This document shows, in pieces, positions 16,833 to 25,490 of a stretch of DNA of 38,121 bases. The position numbers were made by a program, and so were the translations under genes. The stretch lies in contig JABDIN010000013.1 of assembly GCA_013003715.1 (NCBI GenBank), positions 1 through 38,121 on the forward strand, written 5' to 3'. Numbering within the stretch: position 1 is the stretch's first letter; each line of letters starts with the position of its first letter. The notes under the pieces were generated by a model. It was not told the DNA's origin. It ran no database searches and saw only the letters and a program-made list of their open reading frames with translations. This DNA comes from Desulfobacteraceae bacterium. GTDB lineage: Bacteria > Desulfobacterota > Desulfobacteria > Desulfobacterales > Desulfosarcinaceae.

Positions 16833-18524
16833 ATGACGGGTAAAAAACTGTTGGTTGTCGGTGGCGTCGCCGGCGGCGCTTCATGTGCTGCAAGAGCACG
16901 CAGGCTATCCGAAAATGCCGATATCATTGTCTTCGAGATGGGCCCCTATGTTTCATTCGCCAATTGCGGGCTGCCCTATTATGTGGGTAATGTCATCACC
17001 GAGGAAGATGATCTGCTGGTGGCCACACCGGAGAAGTTCAGGGATTGGTTTAATATCGATGTCCGGATCAATTCCGAGGTGACGGCGATTCACAGGGAGG
17101 ACCGGGAGGTTTCGGTCAGGGATCTGCAAACAGGCCGCACCTATCGGGAATCCTATGATACCCTGGTGTTGTCACCCGGCAGTGTGGCGGTGAAGCCCCC
17201 GATTCCCGGCATTGGGATGCCCGGTATATTCACCGTCAAGGATATTCCGGATACACGGGTTATCCTGGATTGGATGAGCCGCCACCGGACACGCCATTGC
17301 ACGGTGGTCGGGGCAGGTTTCATCGGTCTGGAGATGACGGAAAATCTGAAACGGCGAGGGCTGGATGTGACGGTGGTGGAAATGCAACGCCAGGTCATGC
17401 CGGCGGTCGATCCGGAAATGGCCGACTTCGTCGGCGAACATATGAAGGCGCACGGTGTGGAATTGCGCCTGCAGGCCCAGGTAACGGAATTCACGGCCGG
17501 TGATAAACACAGGATTGCGGTGCGCCTCAACACCGGAGAGATCATAGATACCGACATGGTTATCCTGGCCATTGGTGTCCGTCCCCAGGTTCAACTGGCC
17601 GAAGCAGCGGGTCTTGCCATCGGTACGACCGGCGGTATAGTTGTGGATGAAAGCATGCGCACGAGCGACCCCTTCATATGGGCGGTGGGGGACGCCGTAC
17701 AGGCCAGGGACCGCATTCTGGGGCAGGAATGCCTGGTGCCGCTGGCCGGTCCGGCCAACAGGCAGGGGCGCAACGCCGCCGATGCGATCATGGGGGGTGT
17801 TGCCTCACATCGCCGTTTTACGGGAATCCAGGCCACCTCCATATGCGGTGTATTCGGTATGAGCCTTGCCGCAACCGGGTTGGCGGAGAAAAAGCTTAAG
17901 CAATTATTGGAGTCAGGTTGCGGCCTTTCCTATGATAAGGTTTTTTTACATCCCGATCATCATGCCGCCTATTACCCGGATGCGAAAACCATTACCCTTA
18001 AACTCCTTTTTGAGACGGATAGCGGGCGCCTGTTAGGTGCACAGGCCCTGGGGATGGAGGGCGTGGACAAGCGCATCGATGTCATTGCCATGGCCATTCA
18101 GAAGGAAGGCACGGTGTTCGACCTGGAAGATGCCGAATTATGTTATGCGCCGCAATACGGATCTGCAAAGGATCCGGTGAATCTGGCCGGGATGGTGGCC
18201 GCCAATATCGTCCGAAAAGAGGTTGATAATGCCCATTGGCAGGACCTTGGGAACGCCGATCCATTGATACTCGATGTCCGTGAACCGGACGAGTTTGATA
18301 AAGGCCATGTCCCGGGTGCCGTGAACATACCCTTGGGACAGATCCGCTCGCGGATGAGTGAACTACCTGAAAATGTTGAAATATGGGCCCATTGCTTCGT
18401 GGGGAAACGGTCCTATTACGCGACCCGCATTCTGAGCCAGAACGGATTCAGGGTCAAGAATCTGTCCGGTGGTTATTTGATGCACCTGGCGGTAAACAAA
18501 CCAGAGGGTTCGGGGTATAATTAA
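16833..18524 (+). CDS. CoA-disulfide reductase-type flavoprotein with C-terminal rhodanese domain
   Basis: 563 residues. The FAD-binding start is LLVVGGVAGGASCAARARRL; the single redox cysteine is C45 in YVSFANCGLPYYVG; the NAD(P)H-binding block is TVVGAGFIGLEMTENL; and FAD contacts the region IWAVGDAVQARD. A rhodanese domain from about residue 470 (LILDVREPDEFDKGHVPGAVNIP) has its own cysteine C521 in WAHCFVGKRSYYA. This is the CoADR-RHD/Npsr architecture, known to reduce CoA disulfide or CoA-persulfide and polysulfide. In a sulfur-metabolising anaerobe it would serve thiol or persulfide balance (inference). A good ribosome site (GAAGGAAAG) precedes the ATG, 66 bases after ispH-ubiA. Confidence 0.9.
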   Translation: MTGKKLLVVGGVAGGASCAARARRLSENADIIVFEMGPYVSFANCGLPYYVGNVITEEDDLLVATPEKFRDWFNIDVRINSEVTAIHREDREVSVRDLQTGRTYRESYDTLVLSPGSVAVKPPIPGIGMPGIFTVKDIPDTRVILDWMSRHRTRHCTVVGAGFIGLEMTENLKRRGLDVTVVEMQRQVMPAVDPEMADFVGEHMKAHGVELRLQAQVTEFTAGDKHRIAVRLNTGEIIDTDMVILAIGVRPQVQLAEAAGLAIGTTGGIVVDESMRTSDPFIWAVGDAVQARDRILGQECLVPLAGPANRQGRNAADAIMGGVASHRRFTGIQATSICGVFGMSLAATGLAEKKLKQLLESGCGLSYDKVFLHPDHHAAYYPDAKTITLKLLFETDSGRLLGAQALGMEGVDKRIDVIAMAIQKEGTVFDLEDAELCYAPQYGSAKDPVNLAGMVAANIVRKEVDNAHWQDLGNADPLILDVREPDEFDKGHVPGAVNIPLGQIRSRMSELPENVEIWAHCFVGKRSYYATRILSQNGFRVKNLSGGYLMHLAVNKPEGSGYN

Positions 18525-18579
18525 GGTTACATAATCCGGATTGGACGCTTGCTACGGATTTCTGGCGTTGTGGAGGCTG

Positions 18580-19197
18580 TTATTGCCCGATGATCGGCTC
18601 CCGTCCGTCGTACAGCCGCATGATATTCGATCGATGGCGTAGGATGATCAGTAGAGACGTCACCGAGGCGCCGGCCAGAATCAGACCGGCACCGGTGGTA
18701 ATCCACACACCGATGGGAAGTACCAGGGCTGCCGCCAGAGAGCCCGGTGATACGCGTCTGGTCAGATACACGAGGAGCACGAAGGCGGACAATGCGAACA
18801 GGCAGGCCAGAGGTGATATGACCAGGTAGCATCCCGCCGCCGTTGCCACCCCTTTCCCGCCGCCTTTAAATCCGGTGTATACGGGGAAAAGATGACCGCA
18901 AAATGCCGCCAGGGCCGTCAGGGTGATGAGCAGGGGCGACCAATTTAAACTTGAACTCGACGTCCACACGGCGTACCATACCGGAAAAACACCTTTCAGC
19001 ACATCGGCGGCAAGGGTGATGGCCGCCGGCAGACGGCCCGAGGTCCGCAATACATTGGTGGCGCCGATATTCCCACTGCCTGTTTTCCGGATATCTTCGG
19101 ATGAAAGGCGTTTCACTGTCAGCCATCCGAAAGGTATTGAGCCCGATAGATAGGCGATCAACGGCAGTATGAATAATATCGGTTGCATGCGTACCAT
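18580..19197 (-). CDS. plsY: Glycerol-3-phosphate acyltransferase PlsY
   Basis: About 205 residues with the three PlsY loops: IAYLSGSIPFGWL, RKTGSGNIGATNVLRTSG, and FCGHLFPVYTGFKGGGKGVATA. It is a polytopic inner-membrane enzyme that transfers acyl from acyl-phosphate to glycerol-3-phosphate, the first step of phospholipid synthesis. The C-terminus is short and basic-polar (RHRSNIMRLYDGREPIIGQ). Start candidates are ATG 19197 (MVRMQPILF) and ATG 19188 (MQPILF); neither has a clear ribosome site. The longer frame to 19245 runs into dispersed repeat copy B and is not used. Confidence 0.9.
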   Translation of the reverse strand: MVRMQPILFILPLIAYLSGSIPFGWLTVKRLSSEDIRKTGSGNIGATNVLRTSGRLPAAITLAADVLKGVFPVWYAVWTSSSSLNWSPLLITLTALAAFCGHLFPVYTGFKGGGKGVATAAGCYLVISPLACLFALSAFVLLVYLTRRVSPGSLAAALVLPIGVWITTGAGLILAGASVTSLLIILRHRSNIMRLYDGREPIIGQ

Positions 19198-19215
19198 TTT
19201 AAGAGAAAACCGTGA

Positions 19216-19349
19216 TAATGCCAAATTAAAAATGACAAATATCAAATGAAAGTATTCTGCTGGTTCTTATTCACATCATTTTAAAAGTTGCCTAAAAAAT
19301 GGATAGCATACTGTCATTTGAAATTTGAGCTTTGACATTTGGCATTTTA
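19216..19349. repeat. Dispersed intergenic repeat, copy B
   Basis: Bounded by TAATGCCAAATT... and ...TTTGACATTTGGCATTTTA. The right half (AAAAAATGGATAGCATAC, then TGTCATTTGAAATTTGAGCT) is the reverse complement of the left half of copies A and D, so this copy is in the opposite orientation. The left half is more diverged. It occupies the region just upstream of plsY and ends about 70 bases before the Smr gene. Confidence 0.75.
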
Positions 19350-19420
19350 ATGCTCGGCGAGATTGTTTATGAACCGTAATATCGGACATGTGATCGCCCC
19401 GGGATTGAGGAGTTAGCCGA

Positions 19421-19705
19421 TTGCCCATGGAACCGGTGATTGTTCCCATCACAGATGAGTTGGATCTTCATACTTTCCTGCCGCGGGATATCCCTGACCT
19501 GATTGAAGATTATGTGGCGGAATGTGTGAAGAAACACATTTATACGGTTCGGATCATCCACGGCAAGGGCAGCGGCGTATTGAAAAAACGCGTTCAGTCG
19601 CTATTGAAAAAAAATCCCTTGGTTCATTCGATTAAAGATGCGCCGCCTGAGTCCGGCGGGTGGGGGGCGAGTGTGGTGAAATTGAAGTCGTGTCCGTCAT
19701 GTTGA
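19421..19705 (+). CDS. Small Smr-domain protein
   Basis: 94 residues consisting almost only of an Smr domain: DELDLHTFLPRDIPDLIEDYV carries the LDLH motif, and YTVRIIHGKGSGVLKKRVQSLL carries the HGxGxGxL motif. It ends SCPSC. Smr domains nick or bind branched DNA or cleave RNA; no MutS part is present. A TGAGGAG ribosome site (19405-19411) is correctly spaced (about 8 nt) for the TTG at 19421. An ATG two codons later is the alternative. Confidence 0.85.
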   Translation: MPMEPVIVPITDELDLHTFLPRDIPDLIEDYVAECVKKHIYTVRIIHGKGSGVLKKRVQSLLKKNPLVHSIKDAPPESGGWGASVVKLKSCPSC

Positions 19706-19820
19706 GTACGCAAGCCTTGATTTGGACGGGGTGGAAATATGAGATGGGATCCGATTCTTGGGTTTCAATGCAATCGTACTTGCCTTATCCGGCCATGTGG
19801 GATTATATGCACAGGGCGGG

Positions 19821-19972
19821 TGATTGCATGTGGATCCGGCATGGCATCAGATGTTTTAAAATATTGGTAGGCTTTGATACAAGGTACGGTTATAATTCCA
19901 AATGACAAAATCCAAATGCCAAATGGCGGAATGCTGTCGTTTTATCTTCACATTATGATCAAAGCGATCCTT
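19821..19972. repeat. Dispersed intergenic repeat, copy C (truncated)
   Basis: The left flank (TGGATCCGGCATGGCATCAG) and left half of the core (CCAAATGACAAAATCC, GGCGGAATGCTGTCGTTTTA, then CTTCACATTATGATCAAAGC) match copies E and D. Similarity stops after GATCCTTA near 19972, so the right half and right inverted end are missing. The rest of the gap (19706-19820 and 19973-20121) holds nothing recognised. Confidence 0.8.
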
Positions 19973-20121
19973 ATCGTCTTGTTCATGAGGATACCGGATT
20001 GCTGGATAAAAAGCGCCGATGGGTGGTAGGAAAACCCCCGTTAACCCCGAAAAAAAGCCGTCGGCTCCTGATGACTGCTCAGTGGATCAATTGTCGTGTG
20101 AATGTGGTTTGATATGAACAT

Positions 20122-22281
20122 ATGAAAATTATTTATTCATTTATACTCATTACCATTGCGTTGACCGCCTGTTTTATTGAGGATCTGTATCTCGGCGAAT
20201 TCCCACCCGGCGCAGACACCAAAGTACCCTTCACCCTCCGGACACACACACCCTTCAAATTCGACCAGGACAAAGCATTGAGCGAAAAGCGTCTGGTGGC
20301 GTTAGACCGGTACATCCCGCTATATGTAAGCCAACCACAGAACTTTCATACGGCAAAGACCAAGATGGTTCGTCTGGTAATGAAGGTTCATGCACACATG
20401 ACCCAAAAGAACTCTTCCCGTGATGAATTGACCCAAATGTTGAAAGAAGACTTTGGTCTGGAGATCGATCCATTCGCTTTAAACAAAATGCTTGCTTACA
20501 AGGACCTGGATAAACTGCTGACAGGTCTCATTACCCTGCAGGACGCCGTGTACCGTGAAAAGATCGTCCTCGATCTATCCCTGCTCAGGGATAAACAGCA
20601 GGTGGAAATATATTATCCGGAATTCGCGCGTACCTTTCTTTATGACATATCCGAGATCATTACGCTGGAACAGGCCCGGCGCATGCTCAAGGAAAGGGTT
20701 ATGAATCTGTTCTGGAAAGTCGATAAATCCATTCTTACCACGGTTACAGAGATTCTCAACTCAGTGCAGAGTATCAACCTGGACTACGACAACCTGGAAA
20801 ATAAAAAGAGAATCGACGATATTATCGACCAGTTTCCGAAAAATATCGTTCAGTATGACAGCGGACAGGTGCTGGTGTCCGCCGGTACCTCTCCGGGGGA
20901 TGCCGGACTTTTACTACTGAATGCCTATACCCGGGCCCGCCGGTCCGATCTGGAGCGTACCGCGGTGTGGGTGACCCTGGCGGTAATATTAATTGTGGTG
21001 ATGATTATCCGATTGCCATTGCGTAGCATTCACACGGTGAAAAATCATATCAACCGGTTGTTTTTCGTTCTGGTGACCCACATCATTTTATTCCGCCTGT
21101 ATCTTTTGTTCGCACCTTTTCCCGTGGAGTCTCTGCCATTTGCCCTGCTGCCCCTGACACTGCTGCTGTTGAAACAGGATAAATCCCTCGTGCTTTTCAC
21201 TGTAGCAGCGGCAAGTGCCATCGTTGCCCTGTTCTCCGGCAAGGGCATCGAGGTATTATTGTTCTGGGCCTTTGGCGGCGTCATTTCGGTGATTATGTTT
21301 CAAAGCATAGAAAAAAAATGGCAGGTATTTCTACCGGCCCTGGGTGTGGGCATCGTGAATGCCGTTTTCATCGGCGCCGTAACGCTAGCAAATCCGGATA
21401 CGGTCAACGGTATTCGCATGCAAATGAATTTAGATGCGGATTTTGTCCGGAATTTCATGGGATTGGTGACCCAATCGACCATAAAATGGGCGTTTTTCGG
21501 GGGCCTTGCCGCCGGACTACTGGCGCTGGTGCTGCTGCCGTTTATGGAAATCATATTTCGGTCGGCCTCCACTTTCAAGCTCAGAAGGCTTCTGGACTTG
21601 AATCATCCGCTGTTGAAAGACTTGCTGGATACCAGTCCCGGTACATACCAGCATACCATGATGGTGGCCCATCTGGCCCAAACCGCCGGAGAGGCCATCG
21701 GCGCCGATACCTTATTGTTAAGGGTCGGGGCATATTTCCATGATCTGGGGAAAATCATGAAACCCAGCTATTTTGTCGAAAATCAATTTTCCGGCAAAAA
21801 TTACCATGATGAGCTTGAACCCCGCGAAAGCAAGGAGATCATCATCAATCATGTATTGGAAGGGGAACGACTGGCCGTGTCATACCGGTTGCCGGAATCC
21901 ATTATCGACATGATTCGGCAGCACCATGGCACGCAGATCGTTCAATATTTTTACAACAAGGCCCAGCAGCACAAGCCGAAACCCAAAATCAATCCCGACG
22001 ACTATCGGTATCCCGGTCCCAAGCCCCAAAGCAGTGAGGCCGCCATCTTGATGATCACCGACACCGCCGAAGCCGCTGCCCGCAGTATCGAGACACCTAC
22101 CCGGGATAAAATTGAACAGATGCTCCGGCACGTGATTGAAGCAAAATTGATCGATGGGCAGTTTGATGACTGTGATCTGACCACCCGCCAGATAGCGGAG
22201 ATCTTCAAGGTGTTGGTGAATGCGTTGGAAGCTTCCATCCACTCCCGGGTGAAATATCCCTGGCAGGAAAAGAAAACATGA
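20122..22281 (+). CDS. PgpH-type 7TM-HD protein, putative c-di-AMP phosphodiesterase
   Basis: 719 residues. An N-terminal membrane helix (IIYSFILITIALTACFI) is followed by a large extracytoplasmic 7TMR-HDED region (about 30-285), a multi-helix membrane block (about 290-475) and a C-terminal HD domain. The HD motifs are H511 in TYQHTMMVAHLAQ, H540-D541 in AYFHDLGKI, and IIRQHHGT-type histidines (IRQHHGTQI). PgpH proteins with this order hydrolyse cyclic di-AMP. The gene is often near phoH and ybeY, which are absent here. The start has no clear ribosome site, but the frame has no better one. The DNA between repeat C and this gene is otherwise empty. Confidence 0.85.
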   Translation: MKIIYSFILITIALTACFIEDLYLGEFPPGADTKVPFTLRTHTPFKFDQDKALSEKRLVALDRYIPLYVSQPQNFHTAKTKMVRLVMKVHAHMTQKNSSRDELTQMLKEDFGLEIDPFALNKMLAYKDLDKLLTGLITLQDAVYREKIVLDLSLLRDKQQVEIYYPEFARTFLYDISEIITLEQARRMLKERVMNLFWKVDKSILTTVTEILNSVQSINLDYDNLENKKRIDDIIDQFPKNIVQYDSGQVLVSAGTSPGDAGLLLLNAYTRARRSDLERTAVWVTLAVILIVVMIIRLPLRSIHTVKNHINRLFFVLVTHIILFRLYLLFAPFPVESLPFALLPLTLLLLKQDKSLVLFTVAAASAIVALFSGKGIEVLLFWAFGGVISVIMFQSIEKKWQVFLPALGVGIVNAVFIGAVTLANPDTVNGIRMQMNLDADFVRNFMGLVTQSTIKWAFFGGLAAGLLALVLLPFMEIIFRSASTFKLRRLLDLNHPLLKDLLDTSPGTYQHTMMVAHLAQTAGEAIGADTLLLRVGAYFHDLGKIMKPSYFVENQFSGKNYHDELEPRESKEIIINHVLEGERLAVSYRLPESIIDMIRQHHGTQIVQYFYNKAQQHKPKPKINPDDYRYPGPKPQSSEAAILMITDTAEAAARSIETPTRDKIEQMLRHVIEAKLIDGQFDDCDLTTRQIAEIFKVLVNALEASIHSRVKYPWQEKKT

Positions 22282-22372
22282 TGCGCGCCTTGATGCGGCG
22301 GGCGGGGTGTAGACCCGGGATACGGGTCGTATGGGTGGCTTACATCCCCGAGGCCTGTCAATTGGCGGAATG

Positions 22373-22394
22373 AAAAACCGGTTATGCCGGGGTT
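22373..22394 (-). terminator. Intrinsic terminator of the histidine-kinase gene
   Basis: On the minus strand AACCCCGG (22394-22387), loop CATAA, CCGGTT (22381-22376) and further T residues (to 22373) form a short hairpin with U-tract overlapping the stop codon. There is one bulge in the stem. A separate plus-strand stem GACCCG/CGGGTC lies at 22312-22328 without a U-tract. Confidence 0.45.
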
Positions 22395-25069
22395 TTGGGC
22401 GCTGTATCACCATCCGGGCGACGGGCGGACTCATCCAATACCCGCCGAATCACCGCCGACATTTCATTCTTGACCAGCGGTTTGGTCACCATTTTACGGA
22501 CACCCCGGCTTTTTACGAATTCGGGAGTGATATCCTCAGCATAGCCGCTGCATAGAATCACCGGTGTATCGCTGCGTATCTTGAGAATCGCTTCGGCGAG
22601 CTGCAGTCCGGTGAGATTAGGCATGGTATAATCCGTGAGAACCAGATCGAAATCATCGGGATGCGATTCGAACAATTTCAGTGCATCATGACTGTTCGTT
22701 TTAGTGATGACATGGTAACCCAATCCCTCAAGCATGTCTTTGTACACACTGGCCAATAATTCTTCATCGTCCACAAGCAGGATGCGCTCAGTGCCGGTGA
22801 GGGCGATCTGAGGCCGCTGACTATCCGGAACCGCTTTAATATCCGTGACCGGGAGATACACTTCGAACCGTGTGCCTTTACCCAGATCGGTCTCGACGCT
22901 GACAGCCCCGCCATTATCCTGGGCAATGCCGTGAACCATGGATAACCCCAACCCGGTGCCTTCGGTTTTTCCCTTGGTTGTGAAGTAGGGATCGAAAATC
23001 CGTTCAGCTATTTCCCTGGGCATACCATGACCGGTATCCGCGACGGTCAGTCGAACATATAGTCTGGGGATGAGATGAAAATGGCCGATGGTCTGTTCGG
23101 TTTTATACGTCTCATTTTCGAGTTTGATGGTCAATGTGCCGCCATCCTGACGCATGGCCTGCTTGGCGTTTGTGCACAGATTCATCAGCACCTGGTGTAT
23201 CTGTGTGGAATTGGCATACACCCGGTCAAAACCGGCATTGAGGTTTTCAACGATTTCAATGGTGGTCGGCAGGGTGGCCCGGAGCAGTTTCAGTGCCTCC
23301 TTGATGAGTGGCTTCATCCTGACCGGATGTTTCTCACCATCGGTCTGGCGGCTGAAGGTCAGAATCTGGCTCACCAGTTCCCTGGCCCGGAAACTCGCTT
23401 TCAACACCTGGTCGAGCCGGCGTTTGGCAGCGGGATTCTCCGCCAGATCCTCGATGGTCATCTCCGTATATCCGATAATGGCGGCCAGGATATTGTTGAA
23501 GTCATGGGCAATACCTCCGGCAAGGGTGCCGATGGCCTCCATTTTTTGGGCCTGCCGCAGCTGAATTCCCAATTGCTCGCGCTCTTTTTGGGCCACGATG
23601 CGTTCCGATATGTCTAACGCGGTAAATGTGAGGCCGGAAGATAGATTGAGATGATCGATGGGCGTGATTCTGAGCTGAATATCCACAAGACGGTGGTTTT
23701 TCCGGCGCCATTTGGTCTCAATGGTTCCCGTGCCCAATTCACGTATCTGCTCCATGAGCAGTTTGGAGGTTCTGGTGAACTCCTCCTCATCGTTGAACAA
23801 AAAACGGATATGTTTATTCAGCAGGATATCCTGGTCGTACCCTAACATTTCGTAGATGGTTCTGTTAACGGAGATCAAACGGTTGTGAGCGACAACACCG
23901 ATGCCGATGGGCGCCACCCTGAAAATACTGCTCAGATTGGCTTCCTTTTCCCGTACCGCCTCTTCAGCTTGTTTTCGTTTGGTGATATCCGTCAAGGACA
24001 ATACGCTTTTTTTGGCGTCGGGGATAACACCGATTTTACTCAGGACATATTTCGTGGTGCCGGACTTGTCCACAATTTTGAATTCTCTGGCTTTATCCCG
24101 GAAAAAGGCCAGCAAGTCAACGCTGGTGGCGGATGAGGAAATTTTGGCAATATCGGTCTTGGGGATGAAGGAATACCATTTTTGTACTCTTTCCAGTTCG
24201 TTTTTTTTATATCCAACAAGATTTATAAACTCCTGGTTGACATAAGATATTATGCCGTCCTGATCGATAATGGCGGTGGCTGTGCCGGTGTTTTCGAATA
24301 CCCCGCGATATCTTTTTTCCGACTGGGTGAGCTCATCGATCAGCAGGTCACGTTCTTTGACCATTTTTTCATGATCGGCCAACAGGTCCTTGATCTGCGC
24401 CCGGATCAACCATGTCCTGATGCCCTTGAAAATCCGTTTGAACACGTTGGCATAGGTCCAGGTGATTTTAAATTTACATACCGTGGATCCGGTGAGAAGA
24501 CATTGTATCTCTTCACCCCTCACATTCATGGCGCCGGTCATCCGGACGATTTCCGCATATATGCCGAGGTTCCATTCACACACATCATTTGTGATTTTAA
24601 ATCCGGGTTTGTAATGCAGTTCAAATTCCAGGGAATCATTGTTGATATGGGTAAGCTTTACGGTTTTGGTGCGGTTCAGTTGTTCATTGATGTGCGCGGC
24701 TTTTTTGGCCAGGAACTCGATACTGGCGATCCTGGAGATGAACATGATGCCTTTTGAAAGGTTTTCCCGAAATGCGCCGGCCCCCGCCGTCATCAGCGGA
24801 TAAGGGCCCTTTTCAACCCGCCTGACGTTTCGGAGCAGGTGTATTGAAAAGTCGTTGGATACCCAATACGCGGAATCGATGAGATGAGATTTACGGACCG
24901 GGCCGATCTGGGCGGGATTATGTTTGTCTTGTATGAGATATCGATCGTTATCAATCAGGCCCGCCAGAATTTCATCCACACCCTTGTCGCCGAACCGGGT
25001 GCGTACGTAAGCCAACAATCCAATGAAGTTATAGCAACTGATGTCTTTGGCCATCAATGCATTCTGCAC
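22382..25069 (-). CDS. Hybrid sensor histidine kinase with an N-terminal Cys-containing sensor domain, two PAS and a receiver
   Basis: 895 residues, no membrane segment, so probably cytoplasmic. Residues 1-210 form a domain ending NDVCEWNLGIYAEI...GEEIQCLLTG...VCKFKITW, with C164, C190 and C198 spaced like the 4-vinyl-reductase/heme-NO-binding-type sensors (tentative). A coiled-coil linker (about 220-255) is followed by PAS1 (YRGVFENTGTATAIIDQDG), PAS2 (IFRVAPIGIGVVAHNRL), HisKA with phosphorylated H522 (AGGIAHDFNNILAA), and HATPase (NLCTNAKQAM, ADTGHGMP, GTGLGLSMVHGI). A C-terminal receiver has D813 in LTDYTMPNLTG and K in VTKPLVKNE. The GTG start at 25069 has a GGAG ribosome site with 8 nt spacing; the ATG at 25054 has none. 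No partner regulator is adjacent. Confidence 0.9.
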   Translation of the reverse strand: MQNALMAKDISCYNFIGLLAYVRTRFGDKGVDEILAGLIDNDRYLIQDKHNPAQIGPVRKSHLIDSAYWVSNDFSIHLLRNVRRVEKGPYPLMTAGAGAFRENLSKGIMFISRIASIEFLAKKAAHINEQLNRTKTVKLTHINNDSLEFELHYKPGFKITNDVCEWNLGIYAEIVRMTGAMNVRGEEIQCLLTGSTVCKFKITWTYANVFKRIFKGIRTWLIRAQIKDLLADHEKMVKERDLLIDELTQSEKRYRGVFENTGTATAIIDQDGIISYVNQEFINLVGYKKNELERVQKWYSFIPKTDIAKISSSATSVDLLAFFRDKAREFKIVDKSGTTKYVLSKIGVIPDAKKSVLSLTDITKRKQAEEAVREKEANLSSIFRVAPIGIGVVAHNRLISVNRTIYEMLGYDQDILLNKHIRFLFNDEEEFTRTSKLLMEQIRELGTGTIETKWRRKNHRLVDIQLRITPIDHLNLSSGLTFTALDISERIVAQKEREQLGIQLRQAQKMEAIGTLAGGIAHDFNNILAAIIGYTEMTIEDLAENPAAKRRLDQVLKASFRARELVSQILTFSRQTDGEKHPVRMKPLIKEALKLLRATLPTTIEIVENLNAGFDRVYANSTQIHQVLMNLCTNAKQAMRQDGGTLTIKLENETYKTEQTIGHFHLIPRLYVRLTVADTGHGMPREIAERIFDPYFTTKGKTEGTGLGLSMVHGIAQDNGGAVSVETDLGKGTRFEVYLPVTDIKAVPDSQRPQIALTGTERILLVDDEELLASVYKDMLEGLGYHVITKTNSHDALKLFESHPDDFDLVLTDYTMPNLTGLQLAEAILKIRSDTPVILCSGYAEDITPEFVKSRGVRKMVTKPLVKNEMSAVIRRVLDESARRPDGDTAPKTPA

Positions 25070-25314
25070 TTTAGAATCTCCGGATCTGCATGGTCATAAT
25101 ATCGAATAATAGGTCAGTGTGAGAATGAATAGTTCCAATAACCTGTTATCGGGACCAATCATGTCGCACTTTAATTTTTTTTTCTGTTGATGTGTATTCT
25201 AAGGCGGTGAAAAAAAGAAATTATTACATCGTATGCTATATCATCAGGTGATAGTGGCTACTGTGTCCGGACTGAGCGTGCGCATGAACGAAAAGACGTA
25301 ATATGTTCGAAGAC

Positions 25315-25350
25315 AAAAAAGCCGTTACGCGAGCGATAACGGCTTTTTTA
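25315..25350. terminator. Bidirectional intrinsic terminator after tRNA-Leu
   Basis: AAAAAA-GCCGTTA (25315-25327), a 9-nt loop, then TAACGGC-TTTTTTA (25337-25350): a perfect 7-bp stem with A-tract on one side and T-tract on the other. It ends the minus-strand tRNA-Leu transcript. The 25070-25314 interval beyond it holds no gene and presumably the kinase promoter; no convincing -35/-10 pair was seen there. Confidence 0.85.
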
Positions 25351-25359
25351 TGTTCACAA

Positions 25360-25447
25360 TGGTGCCGGAGGAGAGAATCGAACTCTCATGGGCGCAAGGC
25401 CCGCGGGATTTTGAGTCCCGTGCGTCTACCAATTTCACCACTCCGGC
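25360..25447 (-). tRNA. tRNA-Leu (anticodon CAA)
   Basis: On the minus strand GCCGGAG (25447-25441) pairs with CTCCGGC before discriminator A and an encoded CCA (25362-25360). The D arm (TGGTGAAATTGGTAGACGC), anticodon arm CGGGA-CTCAAAA-TCCCG with anticodon CAA, a long variable arm (GCGGGCCTTGCGCCC region) typical of class II Leu tRNA, and a T arm with GTTCGATTC are all present. It decodes UUG. Confidence 0.95.
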
Positions 25448-25456
25448 GTGAGCTTG

Positions 25457-25485
25457 TTCTTATGTAATTTTAGTATGGGTGTCAA
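25457..25485 (-). promoter_or_regulatory. Possible tRNA-Leu promoter
   Basis: Minus-strand TTGACA (25485-25480), 17-nt spacer, TAAGAA (25462-25457; weak -10). Predicted initiation falls a few bases before the tRNA 5' end. It lies in the 44-base gap after the TsaC stop codon, so the tRNA may have its own promoter or be read through from purE-tsaC. Confidence 0.4.
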
Positions 25486-25490
25486 TAAAA

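Noticed and set aside
19660-19905. 81-residue ORF after the Smr gene
   Set aside because: It overlaps the Smr coding sequence and runs into repeat copy C; its sequence is not protein-family-like.
23075-23617. 180-residue plus-strand ORF inside the kinase gene
   Set aside because: Antisense to the HATPase/HisKA region, whose minus frame has all kinase motifs.
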